Source: Fimbriimonadaceae bacterium (GTDB taxonomy: Bacteria; Armatimonadota; Fimbriimonadia; Fimbriimonadales; Fimbriimonadaceae). Taken from it: DNA of 38,609 nucleotides. The position numbers and the translations under genes were made by a program. A model generated the notes under the pieces. That model was not told the DNA's origin and ran no database searches. It worked only from the letters and a program-made list of their open reading frames with translations. The stretch lies in the NCBI GenBank assembly GCA_019638835.1, contig JAHBTC010000013.1, forward strand, positions 1 to 38,609. Reading direction: 5' to 3'. Of the stretch, positions 38,206 to 38,609 are shown one piece after another (position 1 is the stretch's first letter; each line of letters starts with the position of its first letter).

Positions 38206-38609
38206 CAGAGTGAACCTCCGGCTCGGGCTGCGGCCCACACCATAGCGATAAGGACAAGGATTACCCCGACTTGAAGCACCAAGGCATACCCCCGAACAAA
38301 TCCCGTTTGGAACATCGTACTGAACCGACCGAAGACATCCTTGGTCAGGCTTCCGGTGAGGTTGACCAAGCCATCGACGACCTTTTCATCCAGCCACCGG
38401 ATAACTCCCCCAATCACTCCGCCAGTTTTTACCGAGCCATCCGCCAAAACCATATCAATGCCGAATTGCTTGTTGGAAGCGCGGAAGAAGGGCGTCCATT
38501 TCTTCTCGTCGAACCCCTCTTTGTCGGGAAGTTTTGACTTGTAAAGCGCCCATCCCATCCCCATACCTGCGACCGCCATGGCGACAGAGATACCGAGCAC
38601 TGCCATGTG
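38205..38609 (-). CDS. nuoL: NADH-quinone oxidoreductase subunit L, C-terminal part (partial)
   Basis: The last 134 residues of the largest antiporter-like complex I subunit; the gene continues past the window edge. The visible part has a hydrophobic segment (AVLGISVAMAVAGMGMGWAL), the linker KSKLPDKEGFDEKKWTPFFR, the family stretch GVIRWLDEKVVDGLVNLTGS and a last helix VLQVGVILVLIAMVWAAARA. Identity rests on this C-terminal pattern and on position directly before nuoM. The ATG at 38606 is internal and is not the start. Confidence 0.9.
   Translation of the reverse strand, partial: HMAVLGISVAMAVAGMGMGWALYKSKLPDKEGFDEKKWTPFFRASNKQFGIDMVLADGSVKTGGVIGGVIRWLDEKVVDGLVNLTGSLTKDVFGRFSTMFQTGFVRGYALVLQVGVILVLIAMVWAAARAGGSL

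Noticed and set aside
1-38609. Mobile elements, prophage, CRISPR, toxin-antitoxin or defence islands
   Set aside because: No transposase, integrase, repeat array, Cas protein or defence-family motif was seen on either strand.

Overview
This 38.6 kb window is a piece of bacterial chromosome of moderately high G+C content. It has no transposase, integrase, phage gene, CRISPR array or rRNA. The best guess for the source is Armatimonadota, probably near Fimbriimonadia. That is an inference from family content: a prepilin-type protein with the leader core GFTLIELLVVIAIIAILAA followed by FPVFSRAKEAA, a DUF4127 protein, a DUF4434-like protein, secreted YbjN-like proteins, and Cys-poor L32 and L33. 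The sequence does not prove it.

Layout. 1-1703: 3' end of metG, then convergent yraN and rnhB. 1759-1836: tRNA-His. 1898-7587: a PLP-dependent SufS-like enzyme, two unrecognised exported proteins, an S10 serine carboxypeptidase and a prepilin-like protein. 7602-11470 (minus): a small membrane protein, tRNA-Pro(GGG), an Ig-like/TPR protein, a P-II-like protein and deoB. 11502-14390: uvrA. 14495-17894: a lipoprotein, tRNA-Pro(CGG), a divergent DeoC-like aldolase, a membrane protein, hisI, a DUF1579-like protein and a ThuA-like protein. 17904-19556: RNase J. 19553-24030 (minus): a DUF4434-like gene and three genes for exported YbjN-like proteins, with ruvA-ruvB between them. 24100-32212 (minus): an esterase, DUF4127, comM/yifB, an FtsB-like membrane protein with an exported partner, pyk and pepF. 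32273-34919: doxX, recN, antisense tRNA-Leu, rpmG and rpmF. 35012-38609 (minus): nuoN, nuoM and the 3' end of nuoL. No gene-free stretch exceeds 300 bases.

How it works together. The genes are tightly packed. Many starts overlap the previous stop by one to four bases (doxX-recN, ruvA-ruvB, esterase-DUF4127, nuoL-nuoM-nuoN, the YbjN pair), and two convergent pairs share a CTAG palindrome as both stop codons. Recognisable functions are mostly housekeeping: repair and recombination (uvrA, ruvAB, recN, RNase HII), RNA turnover (RNase J), translation (metG, tRNAs, rpmG, rpmF), deoxyribose metabolism (deoB and a DeoC-like enzyme), glycolysis (pyk) and complex I.

The most notable signals are these. 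(1) A -10-like TAnnnT hexamer ends exactly 6 or 7 nt before the start codon of many genes that lack a Shine-Dalgarno sequence, which points to frequent leaderless transcription. (2) Four YbjN-like domains occur in three exported acidic proteins. Two of these genes form a closed transcription unit with an ECF-like promoter and a strong terminator. (3) recN runs into an antisense tRNA-Leu gene and takes its stop codon from the tRNA anticodon loop. (4) A 9-bp inverted repeat brackets the -10 and start of the DUF4434-like gene. (5) The P-II and DeoC homologues lack key residues.
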